Part shown: piece by piece, positions 56,117-63,557 of the stretch | Numbering within the stretch: the stretch's first letter is position 1 | Layout of the letters: each line of letters starts with the position of its first letter | DNA from: Candidatus Thermokryptus mobilis | GTDB taxonomy: Bacteria; Bacteroidota; Ignavibacteria; Kryptoniales; Kryptoniaceae | Assembly (NCBI RefSeq): GCF_900070205.1 | Contig: NZ_FAOO01000011.1 | Span: forward strand, 27,837-91,393 | DNA length: 63,557 nt | Reading direction: 5' to 3' | Translations under genes and position numbers: made by a program | Notes under the pieces: generated by a model | Database searches by the model: none | What the model saw: only the letters and a program-made list of their open reading frames with translations | What the model was told of the DNA's origin: nothing

Positions 56117-57141
56117 AATTAAACTGGAAGAGAATACTTATAATTCAAACAGCGTTCATTGGCGATGTCGTTCTAACTTTGCCTCTTCTTCAGGTTTTGC
56201 GGAGAAATTTCCCCGAGGCAAAAATTGATTTTATGCTCATACCTAAGACGGCTGAATTGCTGAAAAACCATCCTGATGTTGATGAAGTTATAATTTTTGA
56301 CAAAAAAGGAAAAGACAGTGGCGTTGTTGGTTTGATGCGAATGGCAAGAATCATTTCGGATAAAAAATATGATGTGGCTTTTATCCCTCACAGGTCTTTT
56401 AGAAGTGCGCTTTTACCCTCAGTAGCCGGGGTTAAAGTTAGAGTTGGATTTGATAAAAGTGCATTTAGGTTTCTTTACACCCACATAGTCAAATATGAGA
56501 TGATTCACGAGATAGAGAGAAATCTTTCTTTGCTCAAGCCATTTGGGATAAGTCATAATTTCAAAGAACTTCCAAATATATTCCCGTCGGAAGAGGACAA
56601 ACTTTATGTTGATGAAATTTTGTCTGGGATAAATTCAAAAATTATCGGCATTGCACCCGGTTCGGTTTGGGCAACGAAGAGATGGTTAAAGGAAAGATAT
56701 GCTCAACTTTCAAATCTTTTGGCAAATGATGGCTATGCAATTGCTTTAATTGGTGGAGCAGAGGATTTTGAACTATGTGAAGAGATTAAAAAAATAACTG
56801 ATTCGGATAGGGTTTTTAATTTTTGCGGTAAATTGAGCTTGCTTCAATCGGCGGAATTGATAAGGCGATGTCTTTTGCTTGTCACGAATGACTCAGCACC
56901 GATGCATATCGCAGTTGGTATGAGAACCCCAGTTGTTGCGATTTTTGGGTCAACCGTCCCCGAGTTTGGTTTTTATCCATATGGGGATAAGGATAAAATC
57001 ATTCAGATTGAAAATCTTTATTGTAAGCCCTGTGGCATACACGGAAGGCGAAGTTGTCCTGAAGGTCATTTTAAGTGTATGAGATTAATTGAAGTGGAGA
57101 ATGTTTATCGCGGGGTTAAAAATTTAATCCAAGAGATTTAA
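56113..57141 (+). CDS. Glycosyltransferase family 9 (ADP-heptose:LPS heptosyltransferase)
   Basis: Transfers heptose from ADP-heptose to the LPS core, cytoplasmic face. RILIIQTAFIGDVVLTLPLL is the GT9 N-terminal acceptor-side motif; LVTNDSAPMHIAVGMRTPVV and AIFGSTVPEFGFYPYG are the nucleotide-binding end. IENLYCKPCGIHGRRSCPEG shows several Cys, as in WaaF-like enzymes. About 342 residues from ATG 56113, chosen for the ATGA overlap. The ADP-heptose supply genes are at 44720-46206. It overlaps the convergent kdtA by 26 bases. Confidence 0.88.
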   Translation: MKLNWKRILIIQTAFIGDVVLTLPLLQVLRRNFPEAKIDFMLIPKTAELLKNHPDVDEVIIFDKKGKDSGVVGLMRMARIISDKKYDVAFIPHRSFRSALLPSVAGVKVRVGFDKSAFRFLYTHIVKYEMIHEIERNLSLLKPFGISHNFKELPNIFPSEEDKLYVDEILSGINSKIIGIAPGSVWATKRWLKERYAQLSNLLANDGYAIALIGGAEDFELCEEIKKITDSDRVFNFCGKLSLLQSAELIRRCLLLVTNDSAPMHIAVGMRTPVVAIFGSTVPEFGFYPYGDKDKIIQIENLYCKPCGIHGRRSCPEGHFKCMRLIEVENVYRGVKNLIQEI

Positions 57142-58411
57142 GCATTCTTTCGGTTGAACCGAGGTTTGAATCTACAAGCTCGTAGGACTTCTTGCCTTTT
57201 TCTTTCCTTAAATTTTCATCGGAGAGGAGTTTGCGAAGCGCTTTGTAAAGTTGATTTTTGTTCTTTACAACGAGCCCTCCGCCAATTTGCGCAAGTTTCT
57301 GTGCCTCTGGTGAGTTTTGGATTTTGGGACCATATAAAACAGGTATCCCATAGACCGCAGGTTCAAGGACATTGTGTATCCCTTGTTTGAAACTTCCACC
57401 AACATAAGCCACATCCGCATAGGCGTAAAGTGACATCAAAAAGCCAACGGAATCAACGATTATAAGTTCTTCACCGCTATAATTTTTCATCTCGGAGAAT
57501 CTCAAATACTTCGCCCCTGTGTTAATCTCCCGTTCTATCCTTTCAATGTTTTCCTTCGTTGGCTCGTGTGGGACAAGTATGGTTATAAAATTTGGTTCAA
57601 ATTTTTGAATTTTAAGTATAACGGGAATTAAAACATCTTCATCCTCTTTCCAAGTGCTACCAGCGACGAGAATTTTCTTCCCCTTTGTTATATCATCAGG
57701 CAAAAGTTCCTTTCTCATTGCATCCTTGCTTCTCAAATAGACCTGGTCATATCTTGTGTCCCCAGTTGGGATGATTTTAGGTCTGTTGAGTTTTAATCTT
57801 TTGGCTGAGGTTTCATCTTCTGGTGAAATTAGAAAGATGAAGTCAAAAATCTCATAAAAAGTGCTGTAAAAAAATCTTTTGAATGCGGATGATGTTTTCC
57901 TCTCGTCTATTATGGCATTTGCCAAGCAAAGCGTGAAGTTCGCTTTTCTGGCGAAGAAAAGATGATTCGGCCAAAGGTCGTATTTCATCAAAAAAAGATA
58001 TGTCCTCGGTGATTTTATAAGCGAGATGAATTTTTTCGCCGTAAAAACTGAGTCAAACGGGATGTACGAGATTATATCTGCGAATGGATAATTTTTTGAG
58101 TGTTCGTAACCGGATGGTGAGAAGAAGGTTGCTATAACATTCGGATTAAAACTTTCCTTGAGCTTGCGGATTATCGGCTTTGCTTGTTCAAACTCACCAA
58201 GCGATGATGAATGAAACCAAAATGTTGGCTTTTGTGGGTCAATTTTTTGCTTTACCTCTGATTCAATCTTTTTTAAAAGATTCTTTCTACCCTTTATCCC
58301 CACTTTGATTTTTTTGTTGAACAGCCCAAGGATGTGGAATGTTATGAAAAGCAACGGAACAATGAATAGATTATAAATTAAAAGCACTAAAAAAAGATTA
58401 AATTTTCTCAT
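57116..58411 (-). CDS. waaA: 3-deoxy-D-manno-octulosonic acid transferase
   Basis: Adds Kdo to lipid IVA. GT30 family: FWFHSSSLGEFEQAKPIIRK near the N-terminus, LFLMKYDLWPNHLFFARK, FKQGIHNVLEPAVYGIPVL toward the end. An N-terminal membrane anchor (FLVLLIYNLFIVPLLF) is present. Length 431. Kdo, heptose and lipid A acylation genes cluster here. Its last 26 bases are antisense to the end of the heptosyltransferase gene. It lies 15 bases downstream of the EnvC-like gene, same strand. Confidence 0.92.
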   Translation of the reverse strand: MRKFNLFLVLLIYNLFIVPLLFITFHILGLFNKKIKVGIKGRKNLLKKIESEVKQKIDPQKPTFWFHSSSLGEFEQAKPIIRKLKESFNPNVIATFFSPSGYEHSKNYPFADIISYIPFDSVFTAKKFISLIKSPRTYLFLMKYDLWPNHLFFARKANFTLCLANAIIDERKTSSAFKRFFYSTFYEIFDFIFLISPEDETSAKRLKLNRPKIIPTGDTRYDQVYLRSKDAMRKELLPDDITKGKKILVAGSTWKEDEDVLIPVILKIQKFEPNFITILVPHEPTKENIERIEREINTGAKYLRFSEMKNYSGEELIIVDSVGFLMSLYAYADVAYVGGSFKQGIHNVLEPAVYGIPVLYGPKIQNSPEAQKLAQIGGGLVVKNKNQLYKALRKLLSDENLRKEKGKKSYELVDSNLGSTERMLKSLGLNF

Positions 58412-58426
58412 TCCTTGTTATTTCAA

Positions 58427-59608
58427 CTATTTTTTAGACAACCATACTTCGGGGTTTTGTTGTTGTCTTTCATGCCAGATTTCAAAATGAACTATTGAGC
58501 CCTCAATGGACTCACCGCTTTTACCTATGATTTGACCAGCATTTACTTTTTCACCTTCGCTTACAAATATATCTGAAAGGTTTGCATAGACGGTTCTGAA
58601 ACCGCCATCATGTGTTATGATTATCAAATTTTCAAAGCTTGGCAACCAAAAAATTTTTGATACAACTCCATCCGCAACAGCTCGCACCTCGGTTTCACCT
58701 TTAACTTGGATATCAACACCGTAGTTTAATGTCACTGTCTTTAAAACGGGATGAACTTGCTCACCATATCTTGCGACGATTTTTCCGTTGTCAACAGGCC
58801 AGGGGAGTTTTCCTTTGAGTTTTGCGAATGCGCTCTCAACTTTTGGAGTTTCAACTTTTTTCCTTTTCTTAATCTCCTCTCTTCGTTTTCTTTCCTTTTC
58901 CTCCTCAATCAACTTTGCAATCACATTTTCAATCTCCTTTATTGCCCTTTTTCTCCTCTCAATTTGTGCCTGTAGTTTCTGCTTGTCCTTCCTTATCTTT
59001 TCAAGAAGTTCTTTCTTTTCTTTTATTCCGTTTAAGAGGTTTTTCTCCTCTTCCTCTTTTTGTGATATTAATTCCCTTTGCTTTGAAAGGGCAAGCTCAA
59101 GCTCGCCCTTTTGCTTTTTTAAATTTTCTTGTTTTGATAAGATTGAATCAATTATGGCTTTCCCAAACTTTGAAAATTTCTTGAGATATACCGTCCTTAT
59201 CAACATTTGATTTAAAGACCTCGCCGATAAAATGAGTTCAAAGTCGTGTGTTCTCCCACGCTTATATGTCGACCTGATATAAGATGCATATTTCTCTTTC
59301 AAATTTTTGATCTCTTGTTCAGACCTTAAAATCTCGTCTTGCAATTTTTTTATTTCTTTCTCGTTCTCGTTTGCCTGCTTTTTGAGTTCCGATATCAACT
59401 TCCTTAAGAGATTATCCCTTCTCTCGTAGTCATCAATTAAGTCAAGTGTGAACTTTTCCTTTTGTTGTGCCTCTTTTATCTTCATCTCGTATAAATTTAT
59501 TTCCTCCTTGAGGCGTTTCAACTCCTCCTGTTTTTTCTTCACCGCATTTTGCGATAAAACCTCAAGCGTTAGTGTTAGAATCAAAATCAAAGCCCAAATT
59601 CTTTCCAT
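58427..59608 (-). CDS. EnvC-like coiled-coil protein with degenerate LytM (M23) domain
   Basis: A signal peptide (ALILILTLTLEVLSQNAV) is followed by a coiled coil of about 240 residues, then a LytM fold from about 270. The three zinc-ligand positions look altered: NYGVDI where HSGxDI is usual, TVYANL where TxYxHL is expected, and SIVHFEI with only one His of HLH. This is the pattern of EnvC-type amidase activators, which recruit and switch on amidases rather than cut peptidoglycan. Length 393. Its start overlaps ubiD by 22 bases. Confidence 0.85.
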   Translation of the reverse strand: MERIWALILILTLTLEVLSQNAVKKKQEELKRLKEEINLYEMKIKEAQQKEKFTLDLIDDYERRDNLLRKLISELKKQANENEKEIKKLQDEILRSEQEIKNLKEKYASYIRSTYKRGRTHDFELILSARSLNQMLIRTVYLKKFSKFGKAIIDSILSKQENLKKQKGELELALSKQRELISQKEEEEKNLLNGIKEKKELLEKIRKDKQKLQAQIERRKRAIKEIENVIAKLIEEEKERKRREEIKKRKKVETPKVESAFAKLKGKLPWPVDNGKIVARYGEQVHPVLKTVTLNYGVDIQVKGETEVRAVADGVVSKIFWLPSFENLIIITHDGGFRTVYANLSDIFVSEGEKVNAGQIIGKSGESIEGSIVHFEIWHERQQQNPEVWLSKK

Positions 59609-61377
59609 CTTTTACTTACCCTTTCTTTGATTTCATCATCCATCTTTATGATTTCAAGCCATGGTTTAAAATGCCCTTCTTCTTGAGTTTTCCTTGTGCA
59701 GTCAATCCCAACCCTTTGCCCAAATTTCGGTAACACACGATAGTCAAGCGCTCTCTCATCAAAAAATATGTCCCTTTCTGGATCAAACCTTGTGAACAAG
59801 CCCCAAATTAATTCAGTTTTATCTTGAATGTCTATCTCCTCATCAACTATGAATAGAATCCGAACTCTTTTTCCCTTGTCAAGATTCCATACTTCATTTG
59901 CTACTTCTCTTGCTTGGAACGGTTTGCGCTTCTTGATTTTAAGTATAATGATTCCATCAATCGGTCTTATTTCATCTATTATCTCACTTTTTCCTTTCAG
60001 CGGGGCTAAATCAATCTTTTCAATTTTGAACGGTGCTCTATCTTTTTTCACCGTAGCGTCAATCCCAAGTTTTGAGCCATGGTCGGTTGTCGGACCAGCA
60101 ACATCAAGCGTATCAGTGTGCGCATCCCTTACGAAGATAAGGTCTTGTTGAAAGTCAACCCATTTTAAAACTTCAACTGCAACGGACTTTAAATCTTCCG
60201 GGTTTACGGTTTTATCAACGGCTATTAAAATTTTTGTCAACGAAAGTTGTCCCAATCCCCATATTCCCATCATCGCCTTTACAGCTTGCCTTGGGAAATA
60301 ACTTTCAACTGAGATTATCCCAAGATTGTGAAATCCAGCTTCTATGCTTAAGTTCATTTTTACGATTTCGGGTATTTGAAATTTTATAATCGGGAAGAAA
60401 ATTTCTGAAATTGCTTTGCCGATCCAGGCATCTTCCATAGGTGGTTTTCCGACGATTGTAGCAGGATAAATTGCATCTTTTCTATGTGTTATAGCAGTTA
60501 CATGCAAAACTGGAAATGGCTCTGAAAGGGAATAATATCCGAAGTGATCTCCGAACGGACCCTCAATTCTTCTCTCAAATGGTTCTGCGTATCCTTCAAT
60601 TATGAATTCAGCATCAGCGGGGACGAGAATTGGAATCGTTTTCGCTTTTACGAGATGTATTTTTTCACCGAGCAGATATGAGGCGAACATTAACTCATCA
60701 AAGTTTGGCGGAAGCGGGGCTATTGCTGAAAAAATCAGGGCAGGGTGTCCGCCAAGGGCAATCGCAACAGGAAGCTTTTTACCGAGTTTTTCAGCTTTCC
60801 AGTAGTGATACGCCCCTGTTTTATGACTCTGCCAGTGAAGTCCAGCTGTTTTTTCATCATAAATTTGAATCCTATACATCCCAACATTTCTCTTTTGGGT
60901 TTCGGGGTCATGCGTTATCACAAGTGGCAATGTTAAAAATTTTCCGCCATCTTTTGGCCAGCATTTTAAAGCTGGTATATCAAAAAGTGAAGGATTTAAA
61001 TTTACGACTTCTTGAACTGGTGCTTTATTGACAATTTTAGGCGTAAGGGATTTTAAAAGTTTCAAGATGTTTTTTCTCTTTGAGAGGATTTTTTTTAGCG
61101 ATGGCTTTTCGGTTAAAATCTCAATGAGCCACTGGAATAATTCGCTAGGTTCACATCCGAGGGCAAGTTTCGTTCGCTCATAAGTTCCAAATAAATTTAT
61201 AACGATGGGGAATTTGCTTCCATTGACATTTTTGAAAAGAAGTGCTGGTCCACCCGATTTAACAACCCTGTCGGCAATTTCTGTGATTTCAAGCTCAGTT
61301 GAAACCTCGGCGTTAATTTCTTTTAACTCGCCTCTTTCCTCAAGAAGTTTTAAAAATGTCCTTAAGTTGCTCGCCAA
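59587..61377 (-). CDS. ubiD: UbiD-family decarboxylase (probably quinone biosynthesis)
   Basis: prFMN-dependent decarboxylase. GMYRIQIYDEKTAGLHWQSH and GAYHYWKAEKLGKKLPVAIA form the prFMN site; AEFIIEGYAEPFERRIEGPF and GDHFGYYSLSEPFPVLHV carry the conserved Glu residues. At 596 residues it is at the long end of the family, with extra C-terminal sequence resembling long menaquinone-type UbiD. The cofactor synthase UbiX is not in the window. Substrate inferred from family only. It is preceded by an AT-rich divergent promoter gap of 83 bases containing TATAAT. Confidence 0.88.
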   Translation of the reverse strand: MASNLRTFLKLLEERGELKEINAEVSTELEITEIADRVVKSGGPALLFKNVNGSKFPIVINLFGTYERTKLALGCEPSELFQWLIEILTEKPSLKKILSKRKNILKLLKSLTPKIVNKAPVQEVVNLNPSLFDIPALKCWPKDGGKFLTLPLVITHDPETQKRNVGMYRIQIYDEKTAGLHWQSHKTGAYHYWKAEKLGKKLPVAIALGGHPALIFSAIAPLPPNFDELMFASYLLGEKIHLVKAKTIPILVPADAEFIIEGYAEPFERRIEGPFGDHFGYYSLSEPFPVLHVTAITHRKDAIYPATIVGKPPMEDAWIGKAISEIFFPIIKFQIPEIVKMNLSIEAGFHNLGIISVESYFPRQAVKAMMGIWGLGQLSLTKILIAVDKTVNPEDLKSVAVEVLKWVDFQQDLIFVRDAHTDTLDVAGPTTDHGSKLGIDATVKKDRAPFKIEKIDLAPLKGKSEIIDEIRPIDGIIILKIKKRKPFQAREVANEVWNLDKGKRVRILFIVDEEIDIQDKTELIWGLFTRFDPERDIFFDERALDYRVLPKFGQRVGIDCTRKTQEEGHFKPWLEIIKMDDEIKERVSKRWKEFGL

Positions 61378-61460
61378 ATCACAGGGTTTTTAGTTTGGTG
61401 AAAATTTTAGTATAATTTAACAAAATCGTTATGGGCTTACAAATAAAATGACTTTTTACC

Positions 61461-62546
61461 ATGTCAATTGTAATGTTAACAGGTTTCCCAGGATTTATAG
61501 GGACACGGCTTGTTGAGAAACTTGCTTCGTTTAGAACTGAAATTGAAAAGTTTTACCTTCTCGTTCAAAGCAAATACCGCTCGCTTGCAGAGGAGAAAAT
61601 CAGAGAAATTGAGGCGAGGATTCCAAATTCATCAGGAAAGTTTGAACTTGTAGAGGGAGATATAACTTTGCCAGACCTTGGTATCAAAGGGGCGGAGAGA
61701 TTCAAGGAGGAAATCAACGAGTTTTTTCATCTCGCAGCTGTTTATGACCTTGCAGTAAGTTTTGATCTTGGTTTTAAAGTAAATGTCAACGGGACCGAAA
61801 ATGTCATCAATTTTCTTCTTGAATGTAAAAATTTGGAGAAGTTTCACTATGTCAGCACCGCTTATGTCTCTGGCTGGTTGACAGGTGTTTTCAGCGAGGA
61901 TGACTTTGACCAGGCACAGGAGTTTAAAAACTATTACGAGGAGACAAAGTTTTTAGCTGAAAAAGTTGTTCGCTTTAACAGACATTTAATCCCAACGGCA
62001 ATTTACAGACCTGGAATAGTTGTTGGTGACTCAAAGACCGGGGAGACGGCAAAATTTGATGGACCATACTATGTTGTCCTTCTTATGCTCAAACTACCCA
62101 ACGGTTCGCCTTTCCCAAAGGTTGGTTCAGGTGAAGCAGAGGTTAATGTAGTCCCGGTTGATTATGTCGTTGATTCAATCTGTTATATAAGCAGTCGCGA
62201 TGATATAAGCTGGAAGGTATATCATTTAACCGATCCAAGACCGCACAAAGTTTTTGAGCTCGTTAAAATTTTTGAAGAGCGACTCGGTAAAAGATTTAAT
62301 TATTTCCAGATCTCACCTCAAAAGTTAAAAAAGTTGATGTCCCCAAAAATCGTCCAGAAAATTGTCGGGATGCCTGTTCAATTGATTGATTACTTTGACC
62401 ATCAAGTTCATTATGAATCCAAAAAAACACAATCCGTCCTTGCCGAAGGAGGAATCAGTTGTCCCGATTTTCTTGATTATGTTGATGTTTTTTTAAAGTT
62501 CATAATTGAGAACAGAAAGAAAATCGCAAGGCATGGCTTAGTTTGA
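61461..62546 (+). CDS. NAD(P)-dependent extended SDR (thioester-reductase-like)
   Basis: Rossmann fold with MLTGFPGFIGTRLVEKLAS as the glycine-rich loop, EFFHLAAVYDLAVSFDLG and YYEETKFLAEKVV, where Tyr and Lys form YxxxK. FHYVSTAYVSG supplies the Ser/Thr. The FHLAAVYDL and NVNGTENVI segments resemble male-sterility/thioester reductase-type SDRs that reduce acyl thioesters or alter lipids. Substrate unknown. Length 361. A short gap of 56 bases leads to the D12 methyltransferase. Confidence 0.8.
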   Translation: MSIVMLTGFPGFIGTRLVEKLASFRTEIEKFYLLVQSKYRSLAEEKIREIEARIPNSSGKFELVEGDITLPDLGIKGAERFKEEINEFFHLAAVYDLAVSFDLGFKVNVNGTENVINFLLECKNLEKFHYVSTAYVSGWLTGVFSEDDFDQAQEFKNYYEETKFLAEKVVRFNRHLIPTAIYRPGIVVGDSKTGETAKFDGPYYVVLLMLKLPNGSPFPKVGSGEAEVNVVPVDYVVDSICYISSRDDISWKVYHLTDPRPHKVFELVKIFEERLGKRFNYFQISPQKLKKLMSPKIVQKIVGMPVQLIDYFDHQVHYESKKTQSVLAEGGISCPDFLDYVDVFLKFIIENRKKIARHGLV

Positions 62547-62602
62547 GATAAAAGATGAGTTTTTTAAATTTTGACAAAAAATATTACTGGTGAGCTGTTT
62601 TT

Positions 62603-63557
62603 ATGGGAGGTAGAAATATTGAGATAATTTCAAGATATCAACTTGGTTTATTTTCTGCTAATCGTAGAACGGCTTTTTTAGAAAGTTTAAAAATAAGGAA
62701 AGATAGATACAGACGTTATCTCGGCTCGCCACTCCGTTATGCTGGTGGGAAAAGTTGGGCGGTCGGCTACATCGTTGAACGCTTACCTGAAAATATCACA
62801 CGCCTTATCTCCCCATTTTTCGGTGGTGGTTCGCTTGAGATCGCAGTAAATAAAGAACTTGGCATCCCAGTCATTGGGTTTGATATATTTGATATCCTCG
62901 TAAACTACTGGCAAATTCAAATAAAGTATCCTTTTGAGCTGTTTGAGGAGCTTAAAAAACTTAAACCCACGAAAGAGGTTTATGCCCAAGTAAAAGAAGA
63001 ATTGAAAAAACACTGGAAAAAGCAAATAACCCTGCCACCGCTTAAACTTGCTACCTATTACTTTTTCAACCATAATCTTTCCTACGGTCCTGGGTTTTTG
63101 GGTTGGATGTCATCCGTTTATGCCGATGAAAAAGTGTATAAAAAGATGATTGAAAAGGTTAGGGACTTTAAAGTAAAAAATTTATGGGTTGAATGTGCTG
63201 ATTTTAAGGATGTTTTGCCTGAATTTAAAAGTGATTTTCTTTACTGCGACCCACCATATTATCTGGGAGAAGATAGCACATTGTTTAGAGGACTTTATCC
63301 ACAAAGAAATTTCCCGATACATCATAATAATTTCAATCACGAGCTTTTAAGAGACCTTTTGCACGATCATCGGGGCGGTTTTATCTTATCTTACAATGAC
63401 AGCCCAACTATAAGAAACTGGTATAAGGAATTTGAAATCGTGGAAATTCCCGTCCATTACACAATGGGACAAGGCGAAACAAGGATAGGAAAAAATAGAA
63501 AAGAAAGGAATAGCAACCATGTTAAAAAAGGTGTTGAACTATTGATCATAAAGAGAG
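62603..63557 (+). CDS. DNA adenine methyltransferase, D12 class, C-terminus beyond window
   Basis: The frame opens at ATG 62603 and is still open at the last base (318 residues). GSPLRYAGGKSWAVGYIVER is the SAM-binding N-terminal motif (RYxGGK). ISPFFGGGSLEIAVNKEL is the FxGGG motif I region, and LYCDPPYYLGED the catalytic DPPY. TIRNWYKEFEIVEIPVHYTM and RKERNSNHVKKGVELLII are the usual end region. The order fits alpha-class Dam-like enzymes. No endonuclease is visible beside it here. Recognition site unknown. Confidence 0.9.
   Translation, partial: MGGRNIEIISRYQLGLFSANRRTAFLESLKIRKDRYRRYLGSPLRYAGGKSWAVGYIVERLPENITRLISPFFGGGSLEIAVNKELGIPVIGFDIFDILVNYWQIQIKYPFELFEELKKLKPTKEVYAQVKEELKKHWKKQITLPPLKLATYYFFNHNLSYGPGFLGWMSSVYADEKVYKKMIEKVRDFKVKNLWVECADFKDVLPEFKSDFLYCDPPYYLGEDSTLFRGLYPQRNFPIHHNNFNHELLRDLLHDHRGGFILSYNDSPTIRNWYKEFEIVEIPVHYTMGQGETRIGKNRKERNSNHVKKGVELLIIKR

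Noticed and set aside
62783-63073. Minus-strand frame inside the right-edge gene
   Set aside because: It lies wholly within the D12 methyltransferase, whose motifs are on the plus strand.
1-63557. CRISPR array, insertion sequence, prophage or rRNA genes
   Set aside because: I found no regularly spaced direct repeats, transposase or phage structural genes, nor rRNA sequence on either strand.

Overview
The window is a gene-dense stretch of AT-rich bacterial chromosome. Genes are packed tightly, with many ATGA/GTGA stop-start overlaps, and both strands are used in blocks. The organism is a diderm with lipopolysaccharide: heptose, Kdo, lipid A acylation, TamB, ExbB/ExbD and a DUF481 outer-membrane barrel are all encoded. 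It also has a methylmalonyl-CoA branch and nickel-pincer (Lar) enzymes. Proteins are rich in Lys and Glu and several starts lack a clear Shine-Dalgarno. I infer a member of the Fibrobacteres-Chlorobi-Bacteroidetes group, possibly a thermophile of the Kryptonia/Ignavibacteria kind. That placement rests on gene content only; there is no rRNA in the window.

Layout. 1-916 holds a restriction endonuclease running off the left edge, behind a 5'-truncated methyltransferase. 917-13139 (+) carries glucan phosphorylase, SSB, a CorC-like protein, methylmalonyl-CoA epimerase, UvrC, two unknowns, LarB/LarA, a cNMP-GAF histidine kinase and a dienelactone-hydrolase-like protein. 13141-15823 (-) has a PLP decarboxylase behind a second, internally deleted methyltransferase and a truncated endonuclease. 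15912-24222 has an M28 peptidase, threonine aldolase, formate-THF ligase, the clpX/clpP/tig block and tRNA-Leu(UAG). 24346-31180 (+) has dapF, a small metallopeptidase, DedA, FtsH, DUF481 and a frameshifted comEC. 31287-38576 (+) has ExbB/ExbD/ExbD, YqeY, CvpA, MutS2, biotin carboxylase and a methyltransferase. 38560-41983 (-) has an RNA methyltransferase, the methylmalonyl-CoA mutase catalytic subunit and an M28 lipoprotein. 42056-43287 has endonuclease V, then 0.5 kb of non-coding inverted repeats. 43288-62546 has a radical SAM protein, the split heptose kinase/adenylyltransferase pair, TamB, RNase R, DUF72, a third M28 peptidase, LpxL-like, WaaF-like, WaaA, an EnvC-like protein, UbiD and a reductase-like SDR. 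From 62603 a D12-class adenine methyltransferase runs off the right edge.

How the genes work together. Envelope biogenesis dominates the right half: heptose activation, heptosyl and Kdo transfer, acylation, TamB and an amidase-activator-like protein. Protein quality control (trigger factor, ClpXP, FtsH) and DNA repair (UvrC, MutS2, endonuclease V, SSB) are well represented. The most unusual content is the restriction-modification material. There are three separate loci, two of them visibly damaged, the other damaged or unusual items being the split comEC and the paired inverted-repeat elements at 43.0-43.3 kb. I saw no CRISPR array, insertion sequence, prophage or clearly new multi-gene system.
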